A DNA stretch of 64,000 nt, from contig NZ_FODZ01000004.1 in assembly GCF_900110505.1 (NCBI RefSeq), forward strand, positions 312,143 to 376,142. Direction: 5' to 3'. This stretch comes from Luteibacter sp. UNC138MFCol5.1 (GTDB lineage Bacteria > Pseudomonadota > Gammaproteobacteria > Xanthomonadales > Rhodanobacteraceae). The notes beneath the pieces were generated by a model. That model had not been told where the DNA came from. It did no database searches and saw only the letters and a list, made by a program, of their open reading frames with translations. The position numbers and the translations under genes were made by a program. The first letter of the stretch is position 1. Each line of letters begins with the position of its first letter. This document shows, piece by piece, positions 1 to 8,395 of the stretch.

Positions 1-976
1 CATCGAACCGGGCGACGACGCCCGTAGTAAAGGGGACTAGGCGTGGATCAGGCATCAGGAAAGTGCGACCTCCAATGCTCGGCCACGGCGTTGTGCCGAC
101 GGTATTTTCGGGATAAAGCCAAGCCACATTGCTCGAGGCAATATACCGCTGCGCCATCACCTTTAGGACATAGTTTACCGATTGCACGTACGCTCCATCG
201 ACTTGACGGCCGCGTTGTATCTTTCGTAAATCGAAGAGTGAATCCTCGTACACTCGTGGATTCTCAATGCGGCGGACGGGTGACCCCTTGGGATTTCTCA
301 CGTACTGCAAGTGAGTCATGACAAGACAACGGGTTGGCGAGAGGGGAAAGAACGTTTGGGTCCCGACGCGCACCGGCGACGGCGTACCTAAATTCGCGAC
401 TTCACGCGATCCCGGGTAGATCTCGCGATTATACGCGGTCACCGGGCAGTCGCTCACAATGAATTTCTCTTCGCACTCGTCTGCGCAGATGATTTCCCAT
501 ACGGAAGCCAGCCACATGGTCTCCAACTGACGATATAACTGGGGGAGTCTCTGTAGCGCTTGCTGATGGGTAGTTGTGCGGGTAACGACTCTAAGGAAAT
601 GCAGCCCCTTCAGCGTGCGAAAGAACTGCGCGGCAAGGTACTTTGAGAAGGCGCCTAGTGCCTCGTTCACGCCGTCTTTGATTTGATAGTCGTCAAAAAA
701 CGCGATTGCGCGGCTCCCGTGAAAATCGATGTCTGCGAAAAATTGGCTCTCGATGATGTCGGTGTACGCCTCTCCCTGGAACAGCGTGTACAGATGATCC
801 AGGCAAAATGTCGAAGCCGGGCCCGCTCGGCGAACGGCGTTATGATGCTTTACACCTGACGGGGTGTGAATTGGGTCCGGATGCTTGTCCAGCACATGGA
901 ATTTCGATTGACCCGCTGCCAAGAAGCGACGCTGGTACCACACGGGCACGTAATGATGATTCGTCCTGAATTCCAT
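1..976 (-). CDS. DUF4238 domain protein, partial (C-terminus beyond left edge)
   Basis: The reading frame opens with ATG at 976 and stays open to the window edge, about 325 codons without a stop. A GAGG ribosome-binding motif lies six bases upstream of the ATG. The N-terminus reads MEFRTNHHYVPVWYQRRFL, matching the HHYVP start of DUF4238 proteins. Further in are FIVSDCPV (about residue 180) and FFPLSP (about residue 210), the other landmarks of that family. No signal peptide or membrane segment is visible. The biochemical role of DUF4238 is not established; members are often found in accessory and defence-type islands. The next gene upstream on the same strand is a PRTase-like gene, with broken frames between. 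The family call is fairly firm; the function is unknown. Confidence 0.8.
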   Translation of the reverse strand, partial: MEFRTNHHYVPVWYQRRFLAAGQSKFHVLDKHPDPIHTPSGVKHHNAVRRAGPASTFCLDHLYTLFQGEAYTDIIESQFFADIDFHGSRAIAFFDDYQIKDGVNEALGAFSKYLAAQFFRTLKGLHFLRVVTRTTTHQQALQRLPQLYRQLETMWLASVWEIICADECEEKFIVSDCPVTAYNREIYPGSREVANLGTPSPVRVGTQTFFPLSPTRCLVMTHLQYVRNPKGSPVRRIENPRVYEDSLFDLRKIQRGRQVDGAYVQSVNYVLKVMAQRYIASSNVAWLYPENTVGTTPWPSIGGRTFLMPDPRLVPFTTGVVARFD

Positions 977-1509
977 AATGGCCTCACGGCGTCAGCCAAC
1001 CCTGGGAGTGGATCGTACCCGGCTATCGTAGCGAACGGATCCCATGGGCGCCCAGGAGCCCGTACGAGAGCAACGCGCCAGGTCATGATTTGATAACGGG
1101 GCGAGATCGCGTCTGGATTGAGGCGGAGCAGCCGAAGCCGATACCTGAATCATCGGTGGAGAAGCGCGATCTCTTCCTGATAAACGGTTGCGGCGACCTC
1201 GCTAGCTGTGATCGCTTCGACGGATTTTCGGGCCGCATGCTGAACCTTGTAGAGCAGTCTCGCCCCCGGGAGCGGCGGCGGTAGCAGGGGCTTCCTTGCC
1301 CTTGGGTAAGGAAATGATCGCGCGAGCGCCTGCTGGCGTGTTCGTTGCCCAGCCGGAAGCCGTCATAGTTTGCGGTCTTGCCGAAGGGCGGCGCGACCGC
1401 AATTTGGCTTGGCGACCCGTAGCCCTCTGTTGGAACATCGCGGTGCTTGGTCGCCCTCCCTAATACATATGCGGGTGTTACCTAGTTAGCGATCAGTGAC
1501 ACGCTACCG
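977..1509. other. Unassigned stretch with broken minus-strand frames
   Basis: This 533-base gap between the DUF4238 gene and the PRTase-like gene has no intact gene. On the minus strand, one frame (about 1455-1310) gives a protein-like segment containing IAVAPPFGKTANYDGFRLGN. A second frame (about 1360-1150) gives a plausible C-terminus with RLLYKVQHAARKSVEAI and ends in a TGA. The two do not join without a frame change. This looks like a decayed gene, but I do not recognise the family, and chance open frames are possible. Confidence 0.3.
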
Positions 1510-2730
1510 CTACGGATGCGTAGACCAATGGGGGGGCTTCCTGTGCGCCTTGAAGTCGGCGAGCAACCGATCAACCGCACGTTCGTCAAAAGACAGTCGC
1601 ACGACATGCGAGCTAGATGCTTCGACGTCGATTACGTCGAGCTGCAGCGGGTTTCGATCCAGGCCGATCGACTTACCGCTCTGGATGGCCAGGCGCGCAA
1701 TCCGCTCGGTTTCTACTTCGTCCAGTACGCTTTGGCCGGCGCAATCTTTCGCGATCGCTTTCGTGGCAAGCTCGCGACACTGTGCATCGAGGATCCTTGT
1801 CCACATTGGTTTTAGATCGTCTTTGGTTTCAAGGTTCAGCTGCACAGCCGTGCGCAGTGCGATGTGCAACGCAGCGTTAATCATCGTGGTGTGCTCGTTG
1901 TCGATCCCATTGCTTACGCGCAAAAACGAGATCGCCGTACCTACGAGCCGTCCCGTTCCCGGTTGCAGCATATCGCCTGCACGTTCAATTAGCTGGGGAG
2001 AGCTGAGGCACCAAGTTCCAGTCATGGCCGGCCCACGGTCTTCAGTGAAAAGGTCAGGCACATAAATAAGCTTCGCCTTCCCCGCGCACTCAAGCGCTTG
2101 CAATCGCGGCTTGTAGTTGGCCCCCAATTTTGCTCCATTGCAGTCCACGAGAAGCACCAGGAAGAAGTCCTCCATGCCGTGCCTCTCGAAGGCGTTCGCG
2201 ATTTCACAGACCGCCCGACCGGACACGACAGTGTCGACAAAGACGAACTTTGGGGTGGCTGGATGGAGGGGGCTTCCCAAGCCGCGGTTGAAGCCGAACA
2301 GGTGCTCGAGGGTAAACTGGTAGTAGCGAAGCTCGCTGGACGAGGCGTCCTGCGTAAGCATGGCGCGCAAAACGCGGACCCAAAAGTCGCGAATATCGCC
2401 GGAATCATTCGACCGGTGTTCGGGCGGATCTGCCGTAAACGGCAGCTCGATCGTCCGTGAAGCAAACGGCTCGTTCAAGCGATGTCGAATTTGGTCTTCA
2501 AGCCGGTCGTGTCTGTCATAGAACGGCGAATGGTGAATGTCGTGCAACAAATGCTTAAAAGGGCTCGTGCCCCGGCTGGGGAAAACCAGCGTGGTATAGC
2601 CTTCCCTCTCGCGCTCGAGCAGGGCGTCATATAGATCTATCGCCGCGTGCGCGTAGGCGCGGAGGTTGTCCGGGGAGAAGATGCGGAACCAGCTGCTTTG
2701 CTCGAGCGCCAGCGAATAAAGCGGATTCAT
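1510..2730 (-). CDS. Phosphoribosyltransferase-like protein, possible conflict-system component
   Basis: The 406-residue protein begins with MNPLYSLALEQ, preceded by an AGGGACG ribosome-binding site. Two segments resemble the phosphoribosyltransferase (PRTase) fold. TLVFPSRGTSPF (about residues 47-58) is like the first PRPP loop, and VFVDTVVSGRAV (about 163-174) is like the hydrophobic-strand/acidic PRPP-binding motif. The second acidic residue of that motif is replaced by T, so catalysis is uncertain. There is no signal peptide or transmembrane helix, so it should be cytoplasmic. Large non-canonical PRTases of this shape are known from bacterial conflict/defence loci. The DUF4238 gene nearby and the lower GC here fit an accessory island. 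It could instead be an unrelated Rossmann-like protein; the PRTase call is moderate. Confidence 0.55.
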   Translation of the reverse strand: MNPLYSLALEQSSWFRIFSPDNLRAYAHAAIDLYDALLEREREGYTTLVFPSRGTSPFKHLLHDIHHSPFYDRHDRLEDQIRHRLNEPFASRTIELPFTADPPEHRSNDSGDIRDFWVRVLRAMLTQDASSSELRYYQFTLEHLFGFNRGLGSPLHPATPKFVFVDTVVSGRAVCEIANAFERHGMEDFFLVLLVDCNGAKLGANYKPRLQALECAGKAKLIYVPDLFTEDRGPAMTGTWCLSSPQLIERAGDMLQPGTGRLVGTAISFLRVSNGIDNEHTTMINAALHIALRTAVQLNLETKDDLKPMWTRILDAQCRELATKAIAKDCAGQSVLDEVETERIARLAIQSGKSIGLDRNPLQLDVIDVEASSSHVVRLSFDERAVDRLLADFKAHRKPPHWSTHP

Positions 2731-2925
2731 GGGGCGTCCCTGGTGGTGGCGCGACGTCGTCCGTCACGGCGGCGGCGGGTGTATGGCTGTCAATCATCAT
2801 GCATTCGCTAGCGGCGCGGTAGCCTTGGCCTCGGTAGGCATCGGCTTGACGTGTTCGTGCTGGTCCTGAAGTTGGCAATATGGCGTCAGCATGTAACGCA
2901 CCGGCCCGATCCGGGTTCTAGCGCA

Positions 2926-2945
2926 GGCGCCCTTCCGTGGGCGCC
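2926..2945 (-). terminator. GC-rich hairpin after coiled-coil gene
   Basis: Arms GGCGCCC and GGGCGCC pair perfectly around a six-base loop, 10 bases past the stop codon of the coiled-coil gene. No T tract follows, so it is a weak or factor-assisted terminator candidate. Confidence 0.45.
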
Positions 2946-2955
2946 CGCCTCTTCG

Positions 2956-3642
2956 TTAGCTCGCGTCAGTGCTCGGCGCCACTGCCGCACGCAGCCGCTC
3001 GCATTCCGCTGTGACGGCGCGCAGCTGACCAGTCAGCTGCGCCGCCAATGTGCCCTGGGTCCAGGCCGTGGCTTCCAGTCCGGCAAGTCGGTCGTTCTCC
3101 GTGCGCAGCACGGCAAGTTCCTGTTCTGCACTCCCAAGGCGCTCGCGCAACCCGGCCACCTCGCTCGTTCGCTGATCGCGCAACGCGCGCGCATCCGCGA
3201 GGTCCACTTCTCGCTGCTGAGCTGTGGCGGCCGTCGTTGTGCGTTCCGCGTCGAGCCGCTCTCGCTCATTGGCAAGCTCAGCCTGCAGCAGAGCGACGCG
3301 CTCGTGTGTAGCCGCGAGGGTTGCCTGGGCCTGACCGAGCTCGTCGCGCATTTTGGCGTGGGTCTCCGTCAGCTGGTCCAGGGCCCCCTGGGGGCCGTCG
3401 GCGACGGCTCGCCATCGGGCCAGTTCCGCATCGTCCGCCGCCACCCGCTGCCTAGTCGCCTCGAGCGTCGCGGTCAGGCCCTGATTGGCGAAGTCGGCGC
3501 TTCGCACCTGCTCGGTGAGATGATCGATCAGACGCTGACGCTGAAGTTCCTCCCGAGCCAAGATCTCACGCTCCTTGGCCAGTGCGGCGCGGTCGGCGCC
3601 CAGGGCCTCCATGCGCGCGACCAACGCCCGCTGGCCAATCAC
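2956..3642 (-). CDS. Coiled-coil protein, likely C-terminal part of a KfrA-like protein
   Basis: The frame gives 228 residues from a GTG at 3642 and is almost entirely heptad-like, charged alpha-helix (for example AALAKEREILAREELQRQ and LQAELANERERLDAER). Such long coiled coils with A/E/R/Q-rich heptads are typical of KfrA-type plasmid or island proteins, which carry an N-terminal winged DNA-binding domain. That domain is missing here. Upstream, the same frame extends only about a dozen codons before a TGA, and no convincing ribosome-binding site is seen. I therefore read it as a 5'-truncated gene left at the edge of an accessory segment. A free-standing coiled-coil protein remains possible. 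Confidence 0.5.
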   Translation of the reverse strand: MIGQRALVARMEALGADRAALAKEREILAREELQRQRLIDHLTEQVRSADFANQGLTATLEATRQRVAADDAELARWRAVADGPQGALDQLTETHAKMRDELGQAQATLAATHERVALLQAELANERERLDAERTTTAATAQQREVDLADARALRDQRTSEVAGLRERLGSAEQELAVLRTENDRLAGLEATAWTQGTLAAQLTGQLRAVTAECERLRAAVAPSTDAS

Positions 3643-3760
3643 CAGTTCGTCCTGCTGCGGCGCCCTGCACCTTCAGGCATTAGATCATCGCGTCCGTGGC
3701 ATGCCCATCGCATGCCCCTTGGGACACTGCATCTCAGCTCGACGTGTGCCTTTCCCGTGC

Positions 3761-4993
3761 TCAGCCATCTCGGGTCGCCACGACCGGCGGTACGGCAGCA
3801 GCACGAAGCGCGGGCCCCAACACCGCGAGCTGGCCGATTAACCAGAGTGCGATCGCGCCGACGGGGAGATAGGTCGACGGCAGCCGCGGCAGTTCGTAAT
3901 GCTGCATGAGGAGCAGGTTCATGCCATAGGCCAACCCCATCCCCAGTGCGATGCCGATGGTCGCCAGCAGGAAATTCTCGGTCTGGAAATATCGAAGGAT
4001 GTCGCCACGCGTAGCCCCGAGGGCGCGGCGCACGCCGATGGTTCGGCGGCGTTGTGACACCCAGAAGCTGGCGAGCCCCGCGATTCCCAAAGCGGTGATG
4101 GCGAGCATTGCCGCGATGACTCCTGCGAGCATGCCCGTCATGGCACGGTCCCGCTCGAAGAAGCTTTGGCGTACATCGTCGTAAGTGCGCTTCTCGAGCA
4201 CGATGCGATTCGGGTCGAGACCCTCGAGGGCCGTCAATGCGGATATCAGCACCTGCTCGCGGTCTCGCGATGCGGTACGGATCAGATAGCTGCCGCCCTC
4301 CGTCGCTGTCAGGCGTATCGGGTAAACGATGCTGTATTGGGGGCCGTTCTGCAGATCGTCAGGGCGCGCCAACGGACCACTCACGCCGATCACCTGCAAT
4401 GGGATGTCGTCGCCGACGTAGATCGTCTTGCCCAGTGCGCTCTGACCAGGCCACAAGCGTGCAGCGACGGCTTGGGACACGATCACCGCGTGCGGCAGAC
4501 GCGTCATGTCGCTTGCATGCAGTGCGGGCAAGACGGACTTGAGATCGAGCAGCTCGTCGGATCGGAAGTCGCGTCCCGACTGCAGTCGAACCCCCAACGT
4601 AGCCAACAGGTTCTGTCCGTAGTAGCTGGCCACCTCCAGCGAGTCGTGCTGCTGATTGGGGCGCAGCTTGATGCCACTATTGGACATGGCGTAGCCACTG
4701 AGAGGCAGCTGGTTTGCCAGCGCCACGGCCTGCACCCCGGCGATCTGCCGCAACGTGGCCAGATCGGCTTGTGCCTGCGCGTAGGCATCCGGGCGATCGC
4801 CCACGTAAGCAAACTGGATCTGCAGGAGTTGGTGCTCGGCGATGCCGCTGGGGATATCCATGCGCTGCAGACGCTGGCGGATCAGGAATACCGCGTTACA
4901 AACGATCGCGCAGGTCAGCGCAATCTGAACGATCAGCAGTAGTGCCGTGATCTTGTGCCGCAGCAGCGTGGAGAGAATCGGGCGGATTTCCAT
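3761..4993 (-). CDS. ABC transporter permease, FtsX/MacB type
   Basis: This 410-residue inner-membrane protein has the FtsX/MacB permease layout. One N-terminal membrane helix (about residues 15-38) is followed by a large periplasmic domain and three C-terminal helices (about 287-315, 340-361 and 375-400). The cytoplasmic segment RRRTIGVRRALGATRGDILR between helices 2 and 3 is the usual coupling region for the ATPase. It starts one base after the stop of the preceding permease, so the two are co-transcribed, probably with the LytTR regulator and sensor upstream. Such paired permeases normally work with a LolD/MacB-type ATPase and an adaptor to export peptides, antibiotics or lipids. Neither partner is encoded between here and the coiled-coil fragment. 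Confidence 0.85.
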   Translation of the reverse strand: MEIRPILSTLLRHKITALLLIVQIALTCAIVCNAVFLIRQRLQRMDIPSGIAEHQLLQIQFAYVGDRPDAYAQAQADLATLRQIAGVQAVALANQLPLSGYAMSNSGIKLRPNQQHDSLEVASYYGQNLLATLGVRLQSGRDFRSDELLDLKSVLPALHASDMTRLPHAVIVSQAVAARLWPGQSALGKTIYVGDDIPLQVIGVSGPLARPDDLQNGPQYSIVYPIRLTATEGGSYLIRTASRDREQVLISALTALEGLDPNRIVLEKRTYDDVRQSFFERDRAMTGMLAGVIAAMLAITALGIAGLASFWVSQRRRTIGVRRALGATRGDILRYFQTENFLLATIGIALGMGLAYGMNLLLMQHYELPRLPSTYLPVGAIALWLIGQLAVLGPALRAAAVPPVVATRDG

Positions 4994-4994
4994 G

Positions 4995-6293
4995 TCAATG
5001 CCCCTTCAATTGCAGGCCGGGACTGACGCGAGAGGCACGCCATGCGGGCAGCACACCGGCCAGGAGACTGGCGCCGACCGCCAACAGAAATGTCAGGAGT
5101 AGCATCGCGCCATCCAGGTGTGCGAGCGGTGCGTAATCCGCCGGCTGCCGGCGCACCATCCACAGGCCAAGGCAGGCCAGCAGCAGGCCGCCCAGGCCAC
5201 CGGCCAGGCCGACCACGCCGGATTCCACCAGCAATTGGACAAATAGCGCCTGCCGCGATGCGCCCAGGGCACGCCGCACCCCCAGTTCGGGTGCGCGACG
5301 CAGGAACTTGGCAAGCATCAGCCCCACCGTGTTGACCAGGCAAACGAGCAGGAAACCCAGCGCCAGCCAGGTTTGCAGCTGGACATCACCCGGCACGACC
5401 TGCCGGTAATCCAGCCACTGCATCAGGTCGCGCAATCGTGTATTGGGTGGGCGCTGGAAACGGCCGAGCGACCGCTGCTCCTCCGAGTAATGGACGAGGA
5501 ACTGCCGGTAAGCGGCCACCTGCCCTTGCGTGTGCAGCTGCACCCAGAACTGCAGCCACACGCAAGGCGCCGCCGGGGTGGCATCGGCCCCGCCGTTGCC
5601 CCAGCAATCGGCGCCGCCGAGGTGCGCGAGGTGCAGATCCTGCGAGGTGGACAGCGGCAGGTAGACACCCTCATGGCTGCCGTAGTTCGTGACGTTGAGA
5701 TCATAGAAGTGCGGGTTCGGACGCCAGTCTCCCAGCACGCCGATGATGCGAAGCGGATGCCCATAAAGGCGGATCATGCGACCGCGGCTGTCCCTACCCC
5801 CGAACAACCTGTCGTTGAGTCTGCTGCTGATCACGGCGACCGCCGCGCTGGCTGCATCCTCGGATGCACCCCACGCTTGTCCATACCTGAACGGCACGCG
5901 GAACATGGAGAAGAAGTCGGCAGTCGTGTACCGAGCAGGCTCGTAGAACGGGTGGAGTGCCGACTGCGCGGGCTGGATGGCTACCGATCCGCCCGTCATC
6001 AAGGCCTGTTGATCCGCCCGCTTCGCCTGCAACAGATTCATGCCATCGATCCAGGTGACCTGGCCCGGCGGCTCGGCCTGGGGTTGGTACCCTTGCATAT
6101 CGCGCGGGTCGAGTTGCGGCGCGTACAGCGTGCTGCTCGCGCCCGGCAAAGGGTCGCCTGAAAGCACGTGCAATACCGTCAACGTGGTCATGCTGGCGCC
6201 TATGCCCAGCGCAATCGCCGCCACCATCAATGCGGTAAGCGCTCTGTTTCGCCCGAGGCTGTGCAGCGCGAGATCGAGGTAGTAGCCGAACAT
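4995..6293 (-). CDS. ABC transporter permease, FtsX/MacB type
   Basis: I start the gene at the ATG at 6293 (MFGYYLDLALHSLGRNRALT), which has a purine-rich GGGAGAGAAAAAGAG upstream. The frame is open further upstream, but those residues are not protein-like. The 432-residue product has a first membrane helix at about residues 20-46, a long periplasmic domain, and three C-terminal helices. The coupling segment APELGVRRALGASRQALFVQ matches the FtsX family. It is the sister of the next gene, from which it is separated by one base. A 107-base gap separates it from the response-regulator gene. Substrate is unknown. Confidence 0.85.
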   Translation of the reverse strand: MFGYYLDLALHSLGRNRALTALMVAAIALGIGASMTTLTVLHVLSGDPLPGASSTLYAPQLDPRDMQGYQPQAEPPGQVTWIDGMNLLQAKRADQQALMTGGSVAIQPAQSALHPFYEPARYTTADFFSMFRVPFRYGQAWGASEDAASAAVAVISSRLNDRLFGGRDSRGRMIRLYGHPLRIIGVLGDWRPNPHFYDLNVTNYGSHEGVYLPLSTSQDLHLAHLGGADCWGNGGADATPAAPCVWLQFWVQLHTQGQVAAYRQFLVHYSEEQRSLGRFQRPPNTRLRDLMQWLDYRQVVPGDVQLQTWLALGFLLVCLVNTVGLMLAKFLRRAPELGVRRALGASRQALFVQLLVESGVVGLAGGLGGLLLACLGLWMVRRQPADYAPLAHLDGAMLLLTFLLAVGASLLAGVLPAWRASRVSPGLQLKGH

Positions 6294-6400
6294 CTCTTTT
6301 TCTCTCCCGGACCTTCCGTGATTGGGCGAGATTGAGCTTTCGCCGCCAAGCACGCGACGGAACGGGGGCGAAAGGAGACGCAGGCGTGGCAAGGTGGACG

Positions 6401-7141
6401 TTACCGCCCCAAGCGGGCGAACAAGGCTTCGCGATATCGACGGCTGAGACGGAGGACGCGACCGTTGTGCAGGTGAATCTCGTGGTCACCCTTGAAGAGC
6501 GGCGTGAGCGAGACGATCGAGCCGAGGTTGACGGCTGTCGACTTGTGTATCCGCACAAAGCGCTGTCCACCCAATTGGGACAGCAGGTCCTGCAGTGTCC
6601 TTCTGATCAGGTAGGTACGCACCGCCGTGTGCACGTGAACGTAGTTGTCGTCGGCCTGCAGCCATTCGACCGAGGCCGCATCGATCAGCTCCAGTCGTTC
6701 ACCATCCGGCACCAGCAGGCGATCGCAGGCCGGAGAGCGCTCACGTCCGATCGCCACCGCAGCAGCGCCGGACTGATGCGTCCGGATCCTTTCCCTCACG
6801 CGCTGCAGCGTCCGTGCGAGGCGCTCCCGGTCGTAGGGCTTCAGCAGGTAGTCGACGGCATTGAGGTCGAATGCCTTCACCGCATGCTCGTCGAACGCCG
6901 TCACGAAGACGACGAGCGGCGCGCTCGACGGCTCGAGCTGTGCGGCGACCTGGAGCCCTGACAGGGTCGGCATCTGGATATCGAGAAAGGCCACGTCCGG
7001 CTGGCAGCGATCGATGCACTGCGACGCAGAAAAGCCGTCTTCTGCCGATCCCACCACGGTCATGTCCCCCTGCTCGGAGAGCCAGTGCCGGAGCTTCTCG
7101 CGGGCAGGTGCCTCGTCGTCGGCGATTACCACGCGGATCAC
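6401..7141 (-). CDS. LytTR-family response regulator
   Basis: The 246-residue protein has an N-terminal receiver domain starting VVIADDEAPAREKL. Its phospho-acceptor is Asp54 in VAFLDIQMP, with conserved T (VTAFDEHA) and K (LLKPYD) switch residues. The C-terminal half (about residues 145-246) is a LytTR DNA-binding domain with VRIHKSTAVNL and LRLSRRYREAL segments. It overlaps the sensor kinase by four bases (ATGA), so the two proteins form a two-component pair. Gene order points to control of the downstream ABC permease operon. It is related to AlgR/LytR-type regulators. Confidence 0.9.
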   Translation of the reverse strand: MIRVVIADDEAPAREKLRHWLSEQGDMTVVGSAEDGFSASQCIDRCQPDVAFLDIQMPTLSGLQVAAQLEPSSAPLVVFVTAFDEHAVKAFDLNAVDYLLKPYDRERLARTLQRVRERIRTHQSGAAAVAIGRERSPACDRLLVPDGERLELIDAASVEWLQADDNYVHVHTAVRTYLIRRTLQDLLSQLGGQRFVRIHKSTAVNLGSIVSLTPLFKGDHEIHLHNGRVLRLSRRYREALFARLGR

Positions 7142-8277
7142 GGCGCGGCGTCCCCCATCGGTATCGCGATGCGTGCAGCCACACCGTCGTCATCGTTGTC
7201 GACCCGCAGGGATGCCGCGCTGCCATAGATGATGCTCAACCGCTCGCGGCAGTTGCGCAGGCCGACGCCATCGCGCTGCTGCGGCGCCAATCTGGAACCC
7301 GAGTTGCGGATGACGACCTGCAGCGAGCTGGCCTCATGCCTGACGCTGACCACGATGCGCACATGGTCCACCCTGGGCTCGACCCCGTGCTTGAATGCGT
7401 TCTCCAGCAGGGGCTGCAACAGCAGCGAAGGAACTGGCGTCTCGAGCAGGGTTCGGTCGACCCGCCACTCCAGCATCACACGATCCCGGAACCGCTCGAG
7501 CATGATGCCCGCATAGAGCTCGAGCATGCGCAGTTCGTCTGCAAGCGGAGTCATCTCATGCTCGTTGGACCGGAGACTGATGCGCAGCAGGTCACCGAGC
7601 CCGGCGACCAGCCGGTCGGCACGCTCCACGTCGGTATGCATCAAGGCGGAAACAGTGTTGAGCGCATTGAACAGGAAGTGCGGCCGAATCTGCCCCTGTA
7701 GGCGGGCAAGCTGTGATTCCGCCAACGCCCGCTGCGTCTGCAACAAGTGGCGCCACTGGATCTGCCATTGCCCGAAAGACTCGATTCCAAACAGCACGCC
7801 GAGCCAAAGCCCGGAGAAGTACGTCAGCTTGAGGCTCTCGTAGACAATGACGAAGCCCCAGCCCGGGTGGTCATAGCTACGGTCCGCCATGGCGTAGACA
7901 CCAAGCCGGATCGCGTATACCAAGGCGATCCAGCTGATGAAGACCAGCGGCAACCATCGCAAGTAACACCCGAACCATGTCAGGGGTCGCCCCAGGTGCT
8001 GCGCATAGCGGCCTCGTTCCCGCACGGCAAGCAACGTCCACCCTGTCGAGACCAACGCGGAACTCCCCTCCCAAAGGACCGGCTCCCACCACCGGGTGAG
8101 CGGGTCGTGCAGCTCGTTTCCGATGGACACGCTGATCATGAGCAGCCAGAACCCGCCCCACAGCGCCCAGAACGTGGGGATGGTCTTGGGAGAGAGCGTC
8201 ACCCCGTGGCCGGAGTGGACGCCTACCGCTGGCTGGCTGGGGCGCATGGTCATCGGGGAGAGTGTAGCCGCGCCCAC
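7138..8277 (-). CDS. LytS/AlgZ-type sensor histidine kinase
   Basis: This 379-residue membrane kinase has four membrane helices in the first 180 residues (for example FWALWGGFWLLMISVSI and LRWLPLVFISWIALVYAI). A His_kinase domain follows, with the phospho-accepting histidine in QGQIRPHFLFNALN, and then a short HATPase region with LLLQPLLENAFKHGVEP and GVGLRNCRERL. This is the LytS/AlgZ architecture that pairs with LytTR regulators, and its stop overlaps the start of one. The exact start is uncertain because three methionines lie within the first 11 codons. The signal sensed is unknown. Confidence 0.88.
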   Translation of the reverse strand: MGAATLSPMTMRPSQPAVGVHSGHGVTLSPKTIPTFWALWGGFWLLMISVSIGNELHDPLTRWWEPVLWEGSSALVSTGWTLLAVRERGRYAQHLGRPLTWFGCYLRWLPLVFISWIALVYAIRLGVYAMADRSYDHPGWGFVIVYESLKLTYFSGLWLGVLFGIESFGQWQIQWRHLLQTQRALAESQLARLQGQIRPHFLFNALNTVSALMHTDVERADRLVAGLGDLLRISLRSNEHEMTPLADELRMLELYAGIMLERFRDRVMLEWRVDRTLLETPVPSLLLQPLLENAFKHGVEPRVDHVRIVVSVRHEASSLQVVIRNSGSRLAPQQRDGVGLRNCRERLSIIYGSAASLRVDNDDDGVAARIAIPMGDAAP

Positions 8278-8395
8278 GGCGTCGCTGGTTCTTTGCGTGG
8301 CAAGCGGGACATGCGAGGGGCGAAACGGACATCTGTCTCGCCCTACCCCCGATGCCGATCAAGTGCTTGCATCCGCTACCGGAGCGAGCGAAGGC

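Noticed and set aside
2889-2959. Integron attC-like site after the coiled-coil gene (TAACG/CGTTA arms about 60 bases apart around a hairpin)
   Set aside because: The outer boxes do not match the RYYYAAC/GTTRRRY consensus, no integrase is present, and the inner hairpin is adequately explained as a terminator.
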